Of a stretch of DNA of 64,000 nt, positions 44,267 through 53,581 are shown piece after piece; within the stretch, counting starts at the first letter, position 1, and every line of letters begins with the position of its first letter. Source of the stretch: Candidatus Anammoxibacter sp. (GTDB taxonomy: Bacteria > Planctomycetota > Brocadiia > Brocadiales > Anammoxibacteraceae); NCBI GenBank assembly GCA_021777105.1, contig JAIQZQ010000007.1, forward strand, positions 61,851-125,850, given 5' to 3'. The notes under the pieces were generated by a model. That model searched no databases and was not told where the DNA came from. It worked only from the letters and a program-made list of their open reading frames with translations. The position numbers and the translations under genes were made by a program.

Positions 44267-44902
44267 TTATGGCGTTGGTTGCGCAGCAGGCGTGGCAGTG
44301 CCGGTCGGAGCAGGCGTCGCTGTCGCTGTTGGCTCCGGAGTCGGTATAGGCGCATTGTCGCTTAGATCAAAAAACATTTCCGCTTTGCCGTGTCTTCCCT
44401 TTAACGGGATTGAAGTAGTCAGTTTGTATGAACCGGGCACGGAAAATATGACATCAATATCCGTTAAACAGACAGAGCCCGCAGGCACTGTTATTGTTTT
44501 GGTTTCTTCAAGCTGGCTTGGGCCGCTTACATTAAACCTTACCTGCAATGTGCGCGGCCTGGTTGTCCTGTTTTTTATGGCGACTCCCAGAAAAAACGGA
44601 TGAAATGTTGGGAAAAGATACCGCTGTTTTATAAAAGGGTCAAGCGCGCAATTTGACGCCGCGGCTGTTGAAAGTTTTGGTTGCTCAAGAGTGGCAAACG
44701 CGCCCATTACGATAATTTGTCTTTTTGTGTCCGGCACTATGGGCAGGCCTATGGGCAGCTCCTCCGCATTCGGCGATACACTCTCTTTAATAATCTCAAT
44801 ATTAATGCCGTTTTCAAGATCGCCGGCTTGCGCGTTTGATGAAAATAAAACGCCAAAACAAACCAACGCAAAAAACAATGCCTGCCCCGTTAACTTTTGC
44901 AT
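44267..44902 (-). CDS. Secreted protein with immunoglobulin-like domain and proline/threonine tail
   Basis: This 211-aa protein has a signal peptide (about 1-26, ending SNAQA), a beta-rich middle (about 90-180; FFLGVAIKNRTTRPRTLQVRFNVSGPSQLEETKTITVPAGSVCL) and a low-complexity tail of PTP/TAT/APT repeats. Two cysteines (about 84 and 145) may form a disulfide. I recognise no named family. It is probably exported; the tail may span the wall or be glycosylated (inference). Confidence 0.65.
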   Translation of the reverse strand: MQKLTGQALFFALVCFGVLFSSNAQAGDLENGINIEIIKESVSPNAEELPIGLPIVPDTKRQIIVMGAFATLEQPKLSTAAASNCALDPFIKQRYLFPTFHPFFLGVAIKNRTTRPRTLQVRFNVSGPSQLEETKTITVPAGSVCLTDIDVIFSVPGSYKLTTSIPLKGRHGKAEMFFDLSDNAPIPTPEPTATATPAPTGTATPAAQPTP

Positions 44903-45114
44903 CTGTTTTTACCTCCTTTTATTAGAAAATAAATTGTCCTAAAGAGGCGTTTTTGCAAATACGCAAAATTTCGCCAAAATAGCCGTCTTTACCGTCATAT
45001 ACGATATATGATCGAAATAAATTTTGTATATACTACATATTGTTTTTAGCTAAAACAAGAAAATATTCCTAAAAATTATGGGAGGTTTGCTCTCTACCTT
45101 GGGCCGTATCATCT

Positions 45115-46230
45115 CTAACGCGTGGCGTTGTCGATCAACTCTTTAAAACGTTCTTCGTCCTTAACTAATTTCATTGCCACTTTCAGGATTATAAAAGGCG
45201 TTTCGCAACTTTTTAGCTCATACGGCGTTAAGACCTGTATTATCTTTACTTTATCTTTTTGCGTTGCAATTATCGCGTCCGCTCCAAGCTCTTTCGCTTT
45301 CTTTATTACGGCGAGCAATTCATCCCTGCTGAAAAAGTGGTGATCCACAAACGTCTCAAGCTCTAACAAATCGGCTTTAAGTCCTTTTAAACCAAGCCCA
45401 AATGATTCCGGCTCACCAATAGCGCAAAAAGCGTATACTTTCTTATTTTGCAGCCAATCCATGGGCAATGCCGCGGAGTTTGAAATATCTTCAAGCTTTA
45501 CAAGCGCGTGCTCGGTTTCAAAAATGGGAGCAGTTCCGTTTAACCGCGCCAGCCGTTCCCTGATAGTTCTTAACCTGCTTTCGTCGCAGAGATTGCAGTG
45601 CGCTATTACAAAGGCTCCGGCCCGTTGAAGATTATTTAAAGGCTCTCTTAAAAAACCGCGCGGCGCCACATAACCGTAACCAAAAGGGTTTAACGAATTA
45701 ATGACCACTATATCCAATGTTCGCTCAAGCCGCATGTGTTGAAACCCGTCGTCCATTATAAGGCATTCCGCTTTATGTTCATTTATGGCTATTTTGCCGC
45801 CAATGACACGGTCGCTGTTCAGAATGTTAGGCGTGTCGCTCAGGTTTTCCTTCAGCATAAGGCTTTCATCGTTGTCTTTTTCGCTATTTTTAGATTCGCC
45901 GGCGTTAAAGCCGGGCTTTTTTGCCCCGTAGCCTCTGCTTAATATAGCAGCTTTTTTGCCCCTGCTTTTCAGATGCCCGGCTATGTACTGCACAAGCGGC
46001 GTCTTGCCGGAGCCACCCATGGTGATGTTTCCTACACAGATAACCGGCGCCGGCAGCTTTGTCTTTTTTATAAATCCCGCGTTATAGCAAAACAGCCTGG
46101 CGCTTAAAGAGGATTTATAGAGCAGACTTATCAGGAAGAAAGCCGATTTCAAAGAGCTTGAAAGCGCGCCTTTGCGTTGGCCGTTGATAACTGAAAGGTA
46201 ATATTGTTTTATAGAAAATGGTTTGTCCAT
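45115..46230 (-). CDS. lpxK: Tetraacyldisaccharide 4'-kinase LpxK
   Basis: This 371-aa protein has the LpxK features: an N-terminal membrane-associated helix (about 26-45), P-loop GNITMGGSGKTPLVQYIAGHL, ILSRGYGAK, and the catalytic IMDDGFQHMRLERTLDIVVI segment. It phosphorylates the 4' position of the lipid A precursor at the inner membrane. Its presence supports an outer membrane with lipid A. No other lpx gene is adjacent. Confidence 0.92.
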   Translation of the reverse strand: MDKPFSIKQYYLSVINGQRKGALSSSLKSAFFLISLLYKSSLSARLFCYNAGFIKKTKLPAPVICVGNITMGGSGKTPLVQYIAGHLKSRGKKAAILSRGYGAKKPGFNAGESKNSEKDNDESLMLKENLSDTPNILNSDRVIGGKIAINEHKAECLIMDDGFQHMRLERTLDIVVINSLNPFGYGYVAPRGFLREPLNNLQRAGAFVIAHCNLCDESRLRTIRERLARLNGTAPIFETEHALVKLEDISNSAALPMDWLQNKKVYAFCAIGEPESFGLGLKGLKADLLELETFVDHHFFSRDELLAVIKKAKELGADAIIATQKDKVKIIQVLTPYELKSCETPFIILKVAMKLVKDEERFKELIDNATR

Positions 46231-46370
46231 AAGGGCTGCCTTTGGTTGTAACCAAAGTGGTTTGAATGTTGAATTGTTGAAGAGTGAATATTTTATGAAA
46301 AAAAGGGCTGGCTCTTTTTACCTGCGCCTTTTTGGATTTGTGTTTTGAATGAATCTTGCGGAAACCGAAT

Positions 46371-47015
46371 TTACTTTAAAGCTGTTGACCAATAAGCGTT
46401 GTCAATAAAATGCTCCCATGAGCTTGCGCGTTCGTGAGTTAATTTCAGGTTAAAGACAGGGTTATACTTGGGTTTTACAGGGGGCCGGGTAAGAGACAGC
46501 CCCGCCTCTTTCAGGGTTTTGTTTCCTTTTCGTTTGTTGCATTTAGTGCAGGCGCACACAATATTAGTCCAATCGTTTTTGCCGCCTCTTGATTTCGGCA
46601 CAACGTGTTCAAGGCTAAGTTCGGATGATGGAAAACATTTGCCGCAGTACTGGCAAGTGTTGTCATCCCTGGCAAAAATGTTTTTGCGGTTAAACTTTAC
46701 CCGCATCTTTGGGAATTTGTCATAAAACAGCAGCCTGACAATTTGCGGGGCTTCAATCGCAAATGAAAACGTCTTTATCCAATTCCCTTCCACTTTTGAT
46801 GATTGGCTCAATTTGTATTCAGACACGTCGCGCCACGACTCGAAATTGTATGAATTAAACTGTCCGTCGTCCACGGATATGACTTCCGCGCTCTCTTTGG
46901 AAAGAAGCGCAAATGCCCGCCTGACCGTAATAACATGCAGGGCTATAAACAATTTGTTTAAAACGAGCACTTTTGAATTCAGGAAATTAGTGTGATGCAT
47001 TATAGATAAATCCAC
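46371..47015 (-). CDS. HNH endonuclease family protein
   Basis: This 214-aa protein has VLVLNKLFIALHVITVRRAFALL at the N-terminus and an HNH domain with zinc cysteines: CQYCGKCFPSSELSLEHVVPKSRGGKNDWTNIVCACTKCNKRKGNKT (about 117-163). Such stand-alone HNH proteins are common and housekeeping-like in PVC-related bacteria; their target is unknown. A later ATG at 46997-47000 is also possible. Confidence 0.82.
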   Translation of the reverse strand: MDLSIMHHTNFLNSKVLVLNKLFIALHVITVRRAFALLSKESAEVISVDDGQFNSYNFESWRDVSEYKLSQSSKVEGNWIKTFSFAIEAPQIVRLLFYDKFPKMRVKFNRKNIFARDDNTCQYCGKCFPSSELSLEHVVPKSRGGKNDWTNIVCACTKCNKRKGNKTLKEAGLSLTRPPVKPKYNPVFNLKLTHERASSWEHFIDNAYWSTALK

Positions 47016-47372
47016 AACAACCCTCCCCCATTGGCCGTTTTTTTGCCCAATGACTAAAAGTCTGTTCTATTTAATGTGTTCACTATCCGGTTTTCCGTTC
47101 AACATCCCTGTTTTTAACAACCTAGGGGGCTAGTTCCGTCCCCTTTTATTATAGCGGTTTTATGCCATCTACTTCTCTTTTATTATTCCTATATTTATAA
47201 ACATCAACAATAGGCATATAACTAACAGCGTTATAGATAATAACGTTGGTCTGTCGCATATGACTCATAAAGCTCATGTAGCGTTTTTCTCCTTAATTTA
47301 TAGCTTCGAATTATAACAATGCTATTGTCTATTTTCAAGGGGAATTGGGCTTAGAGCTCATGATCAATTTGA
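47016..47372. other. Intergenic region, no gene seen
   Basis: AT-rich stretch between the HNH gene and proC. A short GGGG...CCCC stem with TTTTATT behind lies near 47125-47152. Nothing else stands out. Confidence 0.4.
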
Positions 47373-48215
47373 TTAAACGGTAAACATTTTTTTCAATTCC
47401 TTTGATCTAAGCGTCGCAGCCTCAACCGCATTTATCAGCGTCGCGTTAAGCCCTCCTTTTTCAAGCTCATGCGCGCCGGCTATTGTTGTGCCGCCCGGGG
47501 TAATAACACTGTCCTTCAACTGGATAGGGTGCATGCCCGACTCCAAAACCATTTTTGCCGCCCCATAAACGGTTTGCGCGGCCAAAGTAGTGGCCGCGTC
47601 CCTTGGCAGCCCCATTTTTACAGCCCCGTCCGCCATCGCCTGAATAACCATAAACACATAAGCCGGCCCGCTGCCGCTAAGGCCCGTAACCGCGTCAATC
47701 AGTTTCTCATCAACAACAAAACATTTGCCGACCGCCGAAAACATTGCCGTAACCAACTCCTCGTCCTTTTTCCCGGCGCATTTGCCAAGCGAAATGCCGG
47801 CAGCAACCTCTCCGACCAAACAAGGCGTGTTAGGCATTACCCTCGCAACCCGGCTCCCTTCTTGCAAGTGCGATTCCAGAAACTCCAGCGGCACACCCGC
47901 CGCAACCGACACCACCAACTGATCTTTGGTTATCGCTTCCCCGTCATTGCCAAGCACAATGCCAACAATATTCGGCTTAACCGCCAGCACAACAACCGAA
48001 GCCTTTGCCAAATGTTCCTTATTATCGCCGGTTGTCGTAATTTCCAAGTTCTTCTCCATATATTTACGCCTGGCGCTATCCGGCTCGCTCACAACAACAT
48101 CATTTTTGTTAACAAACCCCGATTTAATAATCCCGCTAATTATCGCCTCGCATATCTTCCCCCCGCCGATAAACAACACCTTGCCCTTAAAACTCTTTCC
48201 CGATTTTGCTTTCAT
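47373..48215 (-). CDS. proC: Pyrroline-5-carboxylate reductase ProC
   Basis: This 280-aa protein has the N-terminal dinucleotide motif (VLFIGGGKICEAIISGI; GGGKIC replaces the usual GxGxMA), VVLAVKPNIV, RVMPNTPCLVGEVAAGIS and the C-terminal signature DAVTGLSGSGPAYVFMVIQAMADGAVKMGL with VITPGGTTIAGAHELEKGG. It makes the last step of proline synthesis. No other proline gene is nearby. Confidence 0.92.
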   Translation of the reverse strand: MKAKSGKSFKGKVLFIGGGKICEAIISGIIKSGFVNKNDVVVSEPDSARRKYMEKNLEITTTGDNKEHLAKASVVVLAVKPNIVGIVLGNDGEAITKDQLVVSVAAGVPLEFLESHLQEGSRVARVMPNTPCLVGEVAAGISLGKCAGKKDEELVTAMFSAVGKCFVVDEKLIDAVTGLSGSGPAYVFMVIQAMADGAVKMGLPRDAATTLAAQTVYGAAKMVLESGMHPIQLKDSVITPGGTTIAGAHELEKGGLNATLINAVEAATLRSKELKKMFTV

Positions 48216-48799
48216 TTTTCCGCCCCGTCCGCCTTTAATTGAATGATATTAAATGTATTTAAGGGAGCATTTTACATTTTTTGACAAGAAATTGAAATTG
48301 ATAACTTTTTGTACTAGTTTAGTGTTTTGAAATTTTAATGTCCAAAAACTAACGCACGGTCTCCTTGACGTAGATAGAGGTCTCTGGTTACTAGATGCTG
48401 GATGCTTGATGAAAAAGCAAAGTACTGCTATGGGGCTTGCCTTATATATAACAAGCTACTTAAAAAACAAACACAGGCACGGAGGCCCGCGCTATTTAGA
48501 TTTGTATTATGGTCAAAATCCAGTATCCGGCATCCAGTATCTGGAGACAACTTTCAGCCATACGCTCATTTGCGATTATTATTCGCCGGCATATTTTTCA
48601 AACAACTAAATTGTTACAACTTTTTTAGTTTGGCAACGGCGTGTATTTTAAATGCAAGCCGTTCCGTTATACTTCTAAGCTAAGGATATAAAACATTTTT
48701 GTTGTACAACAAGAATGTTTTATTATTAAGGTAATTTAATATGTTCATATGTAAAAATAAGATTTGAAAATCGTTGCAATAACTGATATATTTAAACCT
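48216..48799. other. Intergenic region with an inverted GATGC-type repeat
   Basis: No gene is supported. GATGCTGGATGC (48396-48407) is nearly the reverse complement of GCATCCAGTATC (48531-48542), enclosing about 120 bases; CCAGTATCCGGCATCCAGTA begins at 48520. ACACAGGCACGGAGGC (about 48472) resembles repeat family B. A possible coding frame here (48402-48683) shows no protein-like pattern. Confidence 0.45.
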
Positions 48800-49168
48800 A
48801 TGAAAAATGGAAAAGTTAAAAAATACACCCAGTTAAGCGACAAATATTTAAACGATTCAAAGGATCTTTTAAAAAAAGGCGATTTGTGCCAATCATCCGA
48901 GAAACTATGGGGAGCTTTTGCCACCATAGTTAAAGCAGTTGCCGCTAAAAACAAGAAAAATATAAAAACTCATGATGGGATAACTTTCTATTTGTCGTCC
49001 ATATCCAGGGAACTGAAAGATGAAAGTCTTGTAAATGCCGGCCTCATAGCAAACGCTCTACACCAGAATTTTTATGAAGATTCTTTAACAGTTGAATATG
49101 TCCGCAAAGGCTCAAAAACAATCCAACAATTTATCACCAGAATAAAAAATCGCTTTTCTCTTGAATAA
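48800..49168 (+). CDS. PaREP1/HEPN-type protein
   Basis: With the ATG at 48800 the protein has 122 aa; a TTG at 48764 would add 12 residues that do not look conserved. The helical pattern (LSDKYLNDSKDLLKKGDLCQSSEKLWGAFATIVKAVAAKNK and NAGLIANALHQNFYED) matches PaREP1-like HEPN proteins, better known from archaea. HEPN proteins often work in toxin-antitoxin or defence pairs, but no nucleotidyltransferase partner is adjacent. Confidence 0.65.
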   Translation: MKNGKVKKYTQLSDKYLNDSKDLLKKGDLCQSSEKLWGAFATIVKAVAAKNKKNIKTHDGITFYLSSISRELKDESLVNAGLIANALHQNFYEDSLTVEYVRKGSKTIQQFITRIKNRFSLE

Positions 49169-49182
49169 GGAGAATCTAGGGC

Positions 49183-49282
49183 AACTTCTTTAATTTTCAC
49201 CCCCGCTTCAAGTTTCCAAAAGACTCTTAAAGTTCCCTTCTGGCTCAAAAGCCCCAATTAGGAACCATAAATTAAAGAAGTT
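49183..49282. repeat. 100-bp unit with 14-bp terminal inverted repeats
   Basis: AACTTCTTTAATTT (49183-49196) is the exact reverse complement of AAATTAAAGAAGTT (49269-49282). The interior has CTTCAAGTTTCCAAAAGACT and no gene. It could be a small MITE or a folded leader upstream of the zinc-finger gene. Confidence 0.5.
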
Positions 49283-49375
49283 CAAGCTTTGCGCAGAACT
49301 TCACAATTTGTTCAAGCTTCCAAGGTATTGTTGGTTATTACTGCATATATATAAAATAATAGGGAGGCAACAATA

Positions 49376-49624
49376 ATGACAAAAAACGATCTTTGCGAGT
49401 TTTGTGAAGGTGGAGTTGAACAAAACCGGATTCAAGCAAGGTTCAATTTCAAAGGCGAAACAATTTACATTGATAACGTCCCTGCATGGGTTTGTGTGAA
49501 ATGCGGCGAGCATTATTTCGATGCTCCGGTATACAAACACATGGAGGAGATTGCAAAGCATAGGGACTGTATTACGAAAACGCTAACCTTTCCTCTTGCT
49601 GAGTATGATATGGCTTTAAGTTGA
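49376..49624 (+). CDS. YgiT-type zinc finger protein (MqsA-like antitoxin)
   Basis: This 82-aa protein has two CxxC pairs: CEFCEGG near residue 6 and CVKCGEHYF near residue 40, spaced as in the YgiT/MqsA N-terminal zinc domain. The helix-turn-helix of full MqsA is missing, as in short family members that pair with a DUF4258 toxin. No such toxin is found on either side. AGGGAGG precedes the start. Confidence 0.8.
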   Translation: MTKNDLCEFCEGGVEQNRIQARFNFKGETIYIDNVPAWVCVKCGEHYFDAPVYKHMEEIAKHRDCITKTLTFPLAEYDMALS

Positions 49625-49662
49625 TTGATAATTGAGCAAATTCGCTTTATAAGGCTCGCGTT

Positions 49663-49962
49663 TTAAAGTAAGTAGTCTTTTTTTAGTAAACGTTTTCCAT
49701 GTATCACTGTAAGAATATGGATTTCGTCGCCTTTGATTTCGTAAATCAACCTATATTGAAAAACATATAACTCTCTAATGGATTCGTTTGCTATTTCAGG
49801 AACAATCCTGCCTAGTTTGGGGTTTTGAACAAGTGGTTCCGCAGTTTCAACAATTTTTTGAACAGTAGACTCAGCATAAAATTGTGAATCTCTTGCTATA
49901 AATTCCCCAATTGCCTCAATATCGTCCAATGCATCTGGAGACCAAATTATTTTGTAATCCAT
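49663..49962 (-). CDS. ParE/RelE-family toxin
   Basis: This 99-aa protein has the ParE pattern: YKIIWSPDALDDIEAIGEFIARDSQFYAESTVQKIVETAEPLVQNPKLGRIVPEI and RELYVFQYRLIYEIKGDEIHILTVIHGKRLL. The fold inhibits gyrase or cuts mRNA. It overlaps its antitoxin by 16 bases in the usual antitoxin-first order. Confidence 0.88.
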   Translation of the reverse strand: MDYKIIWSPDALDDIEAIGEFIARDSQFYAESTVQKIVETAEPLVQNPKLGRIVPEIANESIRELYVFQYRLIYEIKGDEIHILTVIHGKRLLKKDYLL

Positions 49963-50135
49963 TTTGAAAGTCTGGCCTTGGCTTCTTCATGAGAGATACC
50001 ATTGCCGTCTTTTATTGATTCCTGGCCTTTACGGATCTTCTCAAGAACATAAAGATGGTATTGGATGTCTTCGAAGGTTGTGTTTTCCGGCAATTGATGA
50101 ATCATTTCCGCTATGTCGTCTTTTAAAGTACTCAT
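49947..50135 (-). CDS. Small antitoxin partner of the ParE/RelE toxin
   Basis: This 62-aa helical, charged protein (DDIAEMIHQLPENTTFEDIQYHLYVLEKIRKGQESIKDGNGISHEEAKARLSKW) matches addiction-module antitoxins of the type found before ParE-like toxins. It overlaps the toxin gene and should be cotranscribed with it. Confidence 0.78.
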   Translation of the reverse strand: MSTLKDDIAEMIHQLPENTTFEDIQYHLYVLEKIRKGQESIKDGNGISHEEAKARLSKWITK

Positions 50136-50405
50136 TGCATAATTATACGAAATATTAATTAATAGATGAAATAAAAACTAAGAGGGTTTCTAATGATAAA
50201 ATACATTTTGTTAATGGATATATAAAGCAGTTCTTATATAATTACAGATAAGGTTTAAGCATATTATTAAATGATCATGCAACAATGCCGTAAACCCATA
50301 AGGTTAAGCGGAAAATAATGACTTGGGCGGCGGAATACCAAGCCCTGAAGAAATTGCAAAACGATAATTCACGATTAGAAATTGAACATTTGATGGAGAA
50401 ATAAA

Positions 50406-50726
50406 ATGAGTTCAACTATCTCTATAAAATCCAGTCAAAAAGATAATGATGTTTTACATTTAGTTAAATCCGCTATAGAAGCTGAAATTGTAAAATATGA
50501 ACTTTCTTTAGAGATGGCAAATAAACGGCTAATCCCATTTGAAAAAAAATATAATGTTACATCTGAATATTTTATTAATCATTTAACAGCGGAAGATCTT
50601 GACGCCGGCGATGATGAATATGTGCAATGGGCGGGCGAATATAAATTAAAACAAAGACTTGAGATTAAATTGCGGCAACTGAAAGATATTGAATATGACA
50701 ATAACGGAATATTGCAGGCAAATTAA
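50406..50726 (+). CDS. Putative antitoxin paired with a DUF6516-type protein
   Basis: This 106-aa protein is charged and helical (VLHLVKSAIEAEIVKYELSLEMANKRLIPFEKKYNVTSEYFINHLTAEDLDAGDDEYVQWAGEY). It overlaps the next gene by 32 bases. This two-gene layout is common for suspected toxin-antitoxin pairs with toxins of the DUF6516 type. GATGGAGAAATAAA precedes the start. Confidence 0.65.
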   Translation: MSSTISIKSSQKDNDVLHLVKSAIEAEIVKYELSLEMANKRLIPFEKKYNVTSEYFINHLTAEDLDAGDDEYVQWAGEYKLKQRLEIKLRQLKDIEYDNNGILQAN

Positions 50727-51081
50727 AGTCATAGCTGATAAATATGCTTTAACAAGGTTCGTTGTCGACTCAAAAGTAAACTTTGACGCCCGTTCGGGAG
50801 AACAATGTTATGTAAACGGATTTATTAATTTTATAGATGGATCGGCGCTATACTTTGCAGAGTATTTAGATTTGTTTTACGGAAATATTGATAAATTGAT
50901 GTATACATATCATTATCAAGGCAAAGAAAATCAATTAATTTTCAGATATGATAATGCTTCTCACAAACCAATGCCGCCAAAAAGAGAACACAAGCATTTG
51001 CCTGATAAAATAGAAGAATCCCCCATTCCAACATTATCCGATGTTTTAAATGAAATTTTTTTAGCTAATCAATGGATATGA
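50695..51081 (+). CDS. DUF6516-like putative toxin
   Basis: With the ATG at 50695 the protein has 128 aa; a TTG at 50689 is also in frame. It has the pattern DGSALYFAEYLDLFYGNIDKLMYTYHYQGKENQLIFRYDNASHKPMPPKREHKHLPDKIE, which matches DUF6516-type proteins. It is cotranscribed with and overlaps the upstream antitoxin-like gene. Activity is inferred from context. Confidence 0.65.
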   Translation: MTITEYCRQIKVIADKYALTRFVVDSKVNFDARSGEQCYVNGFINFIDGSALYFAEYLDLFYGNIDKLMYTYHYQGKENQLIFRYDNASHKPMPPKREHKHLPDKIEESPIPTLSDVLNEIFLANQWI

Positions 51082-52022
51082 GCTTTAATATTCGGCATGC
51101 TTCAATGCGAAATTAATAGTAATTAATAGGTGAAACAAAAACTAAGCGCTAATCTTTAGGGGCAGGTCTGGAAAATAAATTTAGGCAGCAGGTAAGCGGC
51201 ACGGTTTACAAATAGAAAAACAGCATCCCCATTAAAATCCACTGAATGAAGACAATGATTTTTGCTTATGCTTTAAACGGTTTGATCAAGAAATTTAATC
51301 TCACCAAAAATGCGTTTGATAAATAATTGTTTTTCCCTTCATTTATAACCTTGTTAAATCATTAAATCCTCAAGACTGCTAGAGTCACGCTTCAGGTTTT
51401 TTGACACCATCCTCTTGAACATCCAGGCCTCAAAAAAGTTAAACCCAACACGGGCAAGTTGGAACACGGTAGTAATGTAAAATCTTTTCGTGTTGATGAT
51501 ATATACATTCGCATTCTGGATGTAGTTTTGCGATGTCCTCGCTCCGTGGTGTTTGCCATAAATATTTGCATTTTGCGTTTCACTTACTTCATAAAAGACT
51601 TTTCATTTCATAATTAATTTTTCATTAAGGCCTTGATATATGCTGTCCATTGTTTGTCTTTTATTGCGCAGTGTAAAGACATAGCGATATTAAATATATT
51701 GAAAAGGATTTTAGAAATCATGCGAAAAAAAACTGTCTGTTTAGTCGGTTAATTTAAGAAAAAAAGTTGTGTTTTGCCGCTTGTTTTTCTATAATTTTAT
51801 CGTTTTAGCGAGTAATTTTTGTAACCTTTTGTAGCGTATAAAGGTGCGCTCCCTGTTTTTGTTTTGTTTGCGCCGCCGAGCATAAAATTGGGATTAGGCT
51901 CTTATGGCAAACGTAAAAGTGTCTTGAATAAATTCATTTTAAATTTTCTTATTAAACTTTTCTCCAAAGCTTCTAATATTAAAAGGAGGTGTAAGGGGGA
52001 AATATACAAAAGGGAGTCAAAT
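51082..52022. other. Long gap; one unassigned open stretch on the - strand
   Basis: No gene is supported. On the - strand, about 51345-51603 is open for about 80 codons without a start codon near its 5' end (SETQNANIYGKHHGARTSQN, then FYITTVFQLARVGFNFFEAW). It may be a gene remnant or chance. AAAGGAGG at 51981-51988 and GGGAG at 52012-52016 lie before the next gene. Confidence 0.35.
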
Positions 52023-53435
52023 ATGATGAACTTAAAACGTATTTCAGTTTTTGTTTTATTAGCCGGATTTATGATTTTGGCAATCACTACAGTGACGGAA
52101 GCCCAGAATATCAATGTTGGCGAGACGCATGCTTTTACTTTTAGCGACAATCGAACATTTAACGGCAAGATCATTGGCATTAATCAGGAACAGCAAAGTT
52201 TTCAGGTTCAATTTCTTGCAAGCAATAATGTCTATACATTTAATTTTCAAGGCAAAGTGCTTGCTTCCGGCGGCTATTACAAGGTCGGTGATGAGCTAAC
52301 AGGCATCAATCCCGTGGATAAAGGAAATGTGGCGTCATCCGGCAAGCCACAGCAAAAGACCGCTGACGAGCAAGCAGGCAATAAAGGCGCCGCAGCAGCA
52401 TCCGGCAAGCCACAGCAAAAAGCCGGCGCGCCGACTAATGGCTTCTTTAATTATTGGAAGGAAGCTCTTACCACCCAAATTATTACCGAGATTGAAAATG
52501 AAAATTTATACAGATTGACTGATGGCGAAAAAGAAGGGAACAACCATTTGTCAATAGAGTATCCTGATTTTCCGGTTGATTTCGTTTTTAATCTGGTTGG
52601 AGTAGACCCTGTCCCTATTACCAAGGTTGATATACATTATTGGAACTGGAGGGATAAAGATAAGGCCAAAGATATTGAAGTATACTTTGGAGACTCCGCC
52701 GCAGGGCCTTGGCGTAAAGCGGCGGACTATACCGTGCCTGTGGAATTGGGCACTCATACAATACCTATCATACCGGGCAACGCCTCGTATGTAAAGCTGA
52801 CTGTAAAATCAAATTATGGCGGCGACAAGTTGTATTTTATGGAGTTTGGTATTTTTTCCAATGGAAGAAATATGATGAAAGCTCCTCCAAAAGCAGGTTT
52901 GACTATAGATGCCTGGCAAGAGGTTAAATATGTTGAGTATGATTATACCTATCCGGATGAGAAAGATCGTTCTAAAACGGTTTCGAACACTTTGAGAAAA
53001 ATTGAGCAGGAGTGGAGGCCTTGGCATGGGGCTCCTGTAAAGGTTTATACTCTGGATATGGCTGCTGCCGGGCCTAAAATGCGCGCATGGGCGCAACAAA
53101 AAACACCGGCAAAAGTTATATTGGAAAGGCTTGAAGGAAAATATTCTCATTTCTTTAAAGAAGCTGAAGTTATTAAGACGAATAATACGAATGTTTATAA
53201 GGATAAAGATTGGTTGGCATACACCCGTTTTTACCCTATACCACCAGGTTTTTATAAAACAGTAGCGTCATGGCAAGATGATGACAGGAAAATTATGACG
53301 CAAGTCTTTTATTTAGCGGCAGGGGAAAAAAAAATTATTGGAACTATGGAAAAAGTCGAATTAGCCCATAAAAAATGCGGGAAACAGCACTATAGAGAAC
53401 CAGAGGAATGGCTTGGTTGTGAATGGACTGACTAA
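52023..53435 (+). CDS. Secreted protein with a discoidin-like domain
   Basis: The start at 52023 (GGGAG at 52012-52016; upstream frame from 51864 gives no signal peptide) yields 470 aa. It has a signal peptide (about 1-28, ending VTEAQ), a small beta domain (about 30-95; THAFTFSDNRTFNGKIIGIN), a linker with two SSGKPQQK repeats (about 102-136), a F5/8-type C (discoidin) domain (about 155-285; ITKVDIHYWNWRDKDKAKDIEVYFGDSAAGPW) and a C-terminal part I do not recognise. Discoidin domains bind sugars or lipids outside the cell. It precedes a lectin gene, and the two may act together. Confidence 0.75.
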   Translation: MMNLKRISVFVLLAGFMILAITTVTEAQNINVGETHAFTFSDNRTFNGKIIGINQEQQSFQVQFLASNNVYTFNFQGKVLASGGYYKVGDELTGINPVDKGNVASSGKPQQKTADEQAGNKGAAAASGKPQQKAGAPTNGFFNYWKEALTTQIITEIENENLYRLTDGEKEGNNHLSIEYPDFPVDFVFNLVGVDPVPITKVDIHYWNWRDKDKAKDIEVYFGDSAAGPWRKAADYTVPVELGTHTIPIIPGNASYVKLTVKSNYGGDKLYFMEFGIFSNGRNMMKAPPKAGLTIDAWQEVKYVEYDYTYPDEKDRSKTVSNTLRKIEQEWRPWHGAPVKVYTLDMAAAGPKMRAWAQQKTPAKVILERLEGKYSHFFKEAEVIKTNNTNVYKDKDWLAYTRFYPIPPGFYKTVASWQDDDRKIMTQVFYLAAGEKKIIGTMEKVELAHKKCGKQHYREPEEWLGCEWTD

Positions 53436-53581
53436 ACTTGAGTTGAGCAGAACGTTCATGCTGACTGTCTGGAGTATTTTGATTCTACTCATTGTTATCC
53501 TCGAAGGTGATAAATTGCGGCTGGCCGGCAATAGAAATTTGTCAAAATCTATTTGTTTAACTAGATTATAAGGAGAAACAA

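Noticed and set aside
48402..48683. Small + strand frames in the repeat region before the HEPN gene
   Set aside because: They run through repeats, lack ribosome sites and show no domain pattern.
51345..51603. A gene on the - strand with SETQNANIYGKHHG
   Set aside because: No start codon near its 5' end, no family recognised and a stop just upstream; kept only as a possible remnant in the gap entry.
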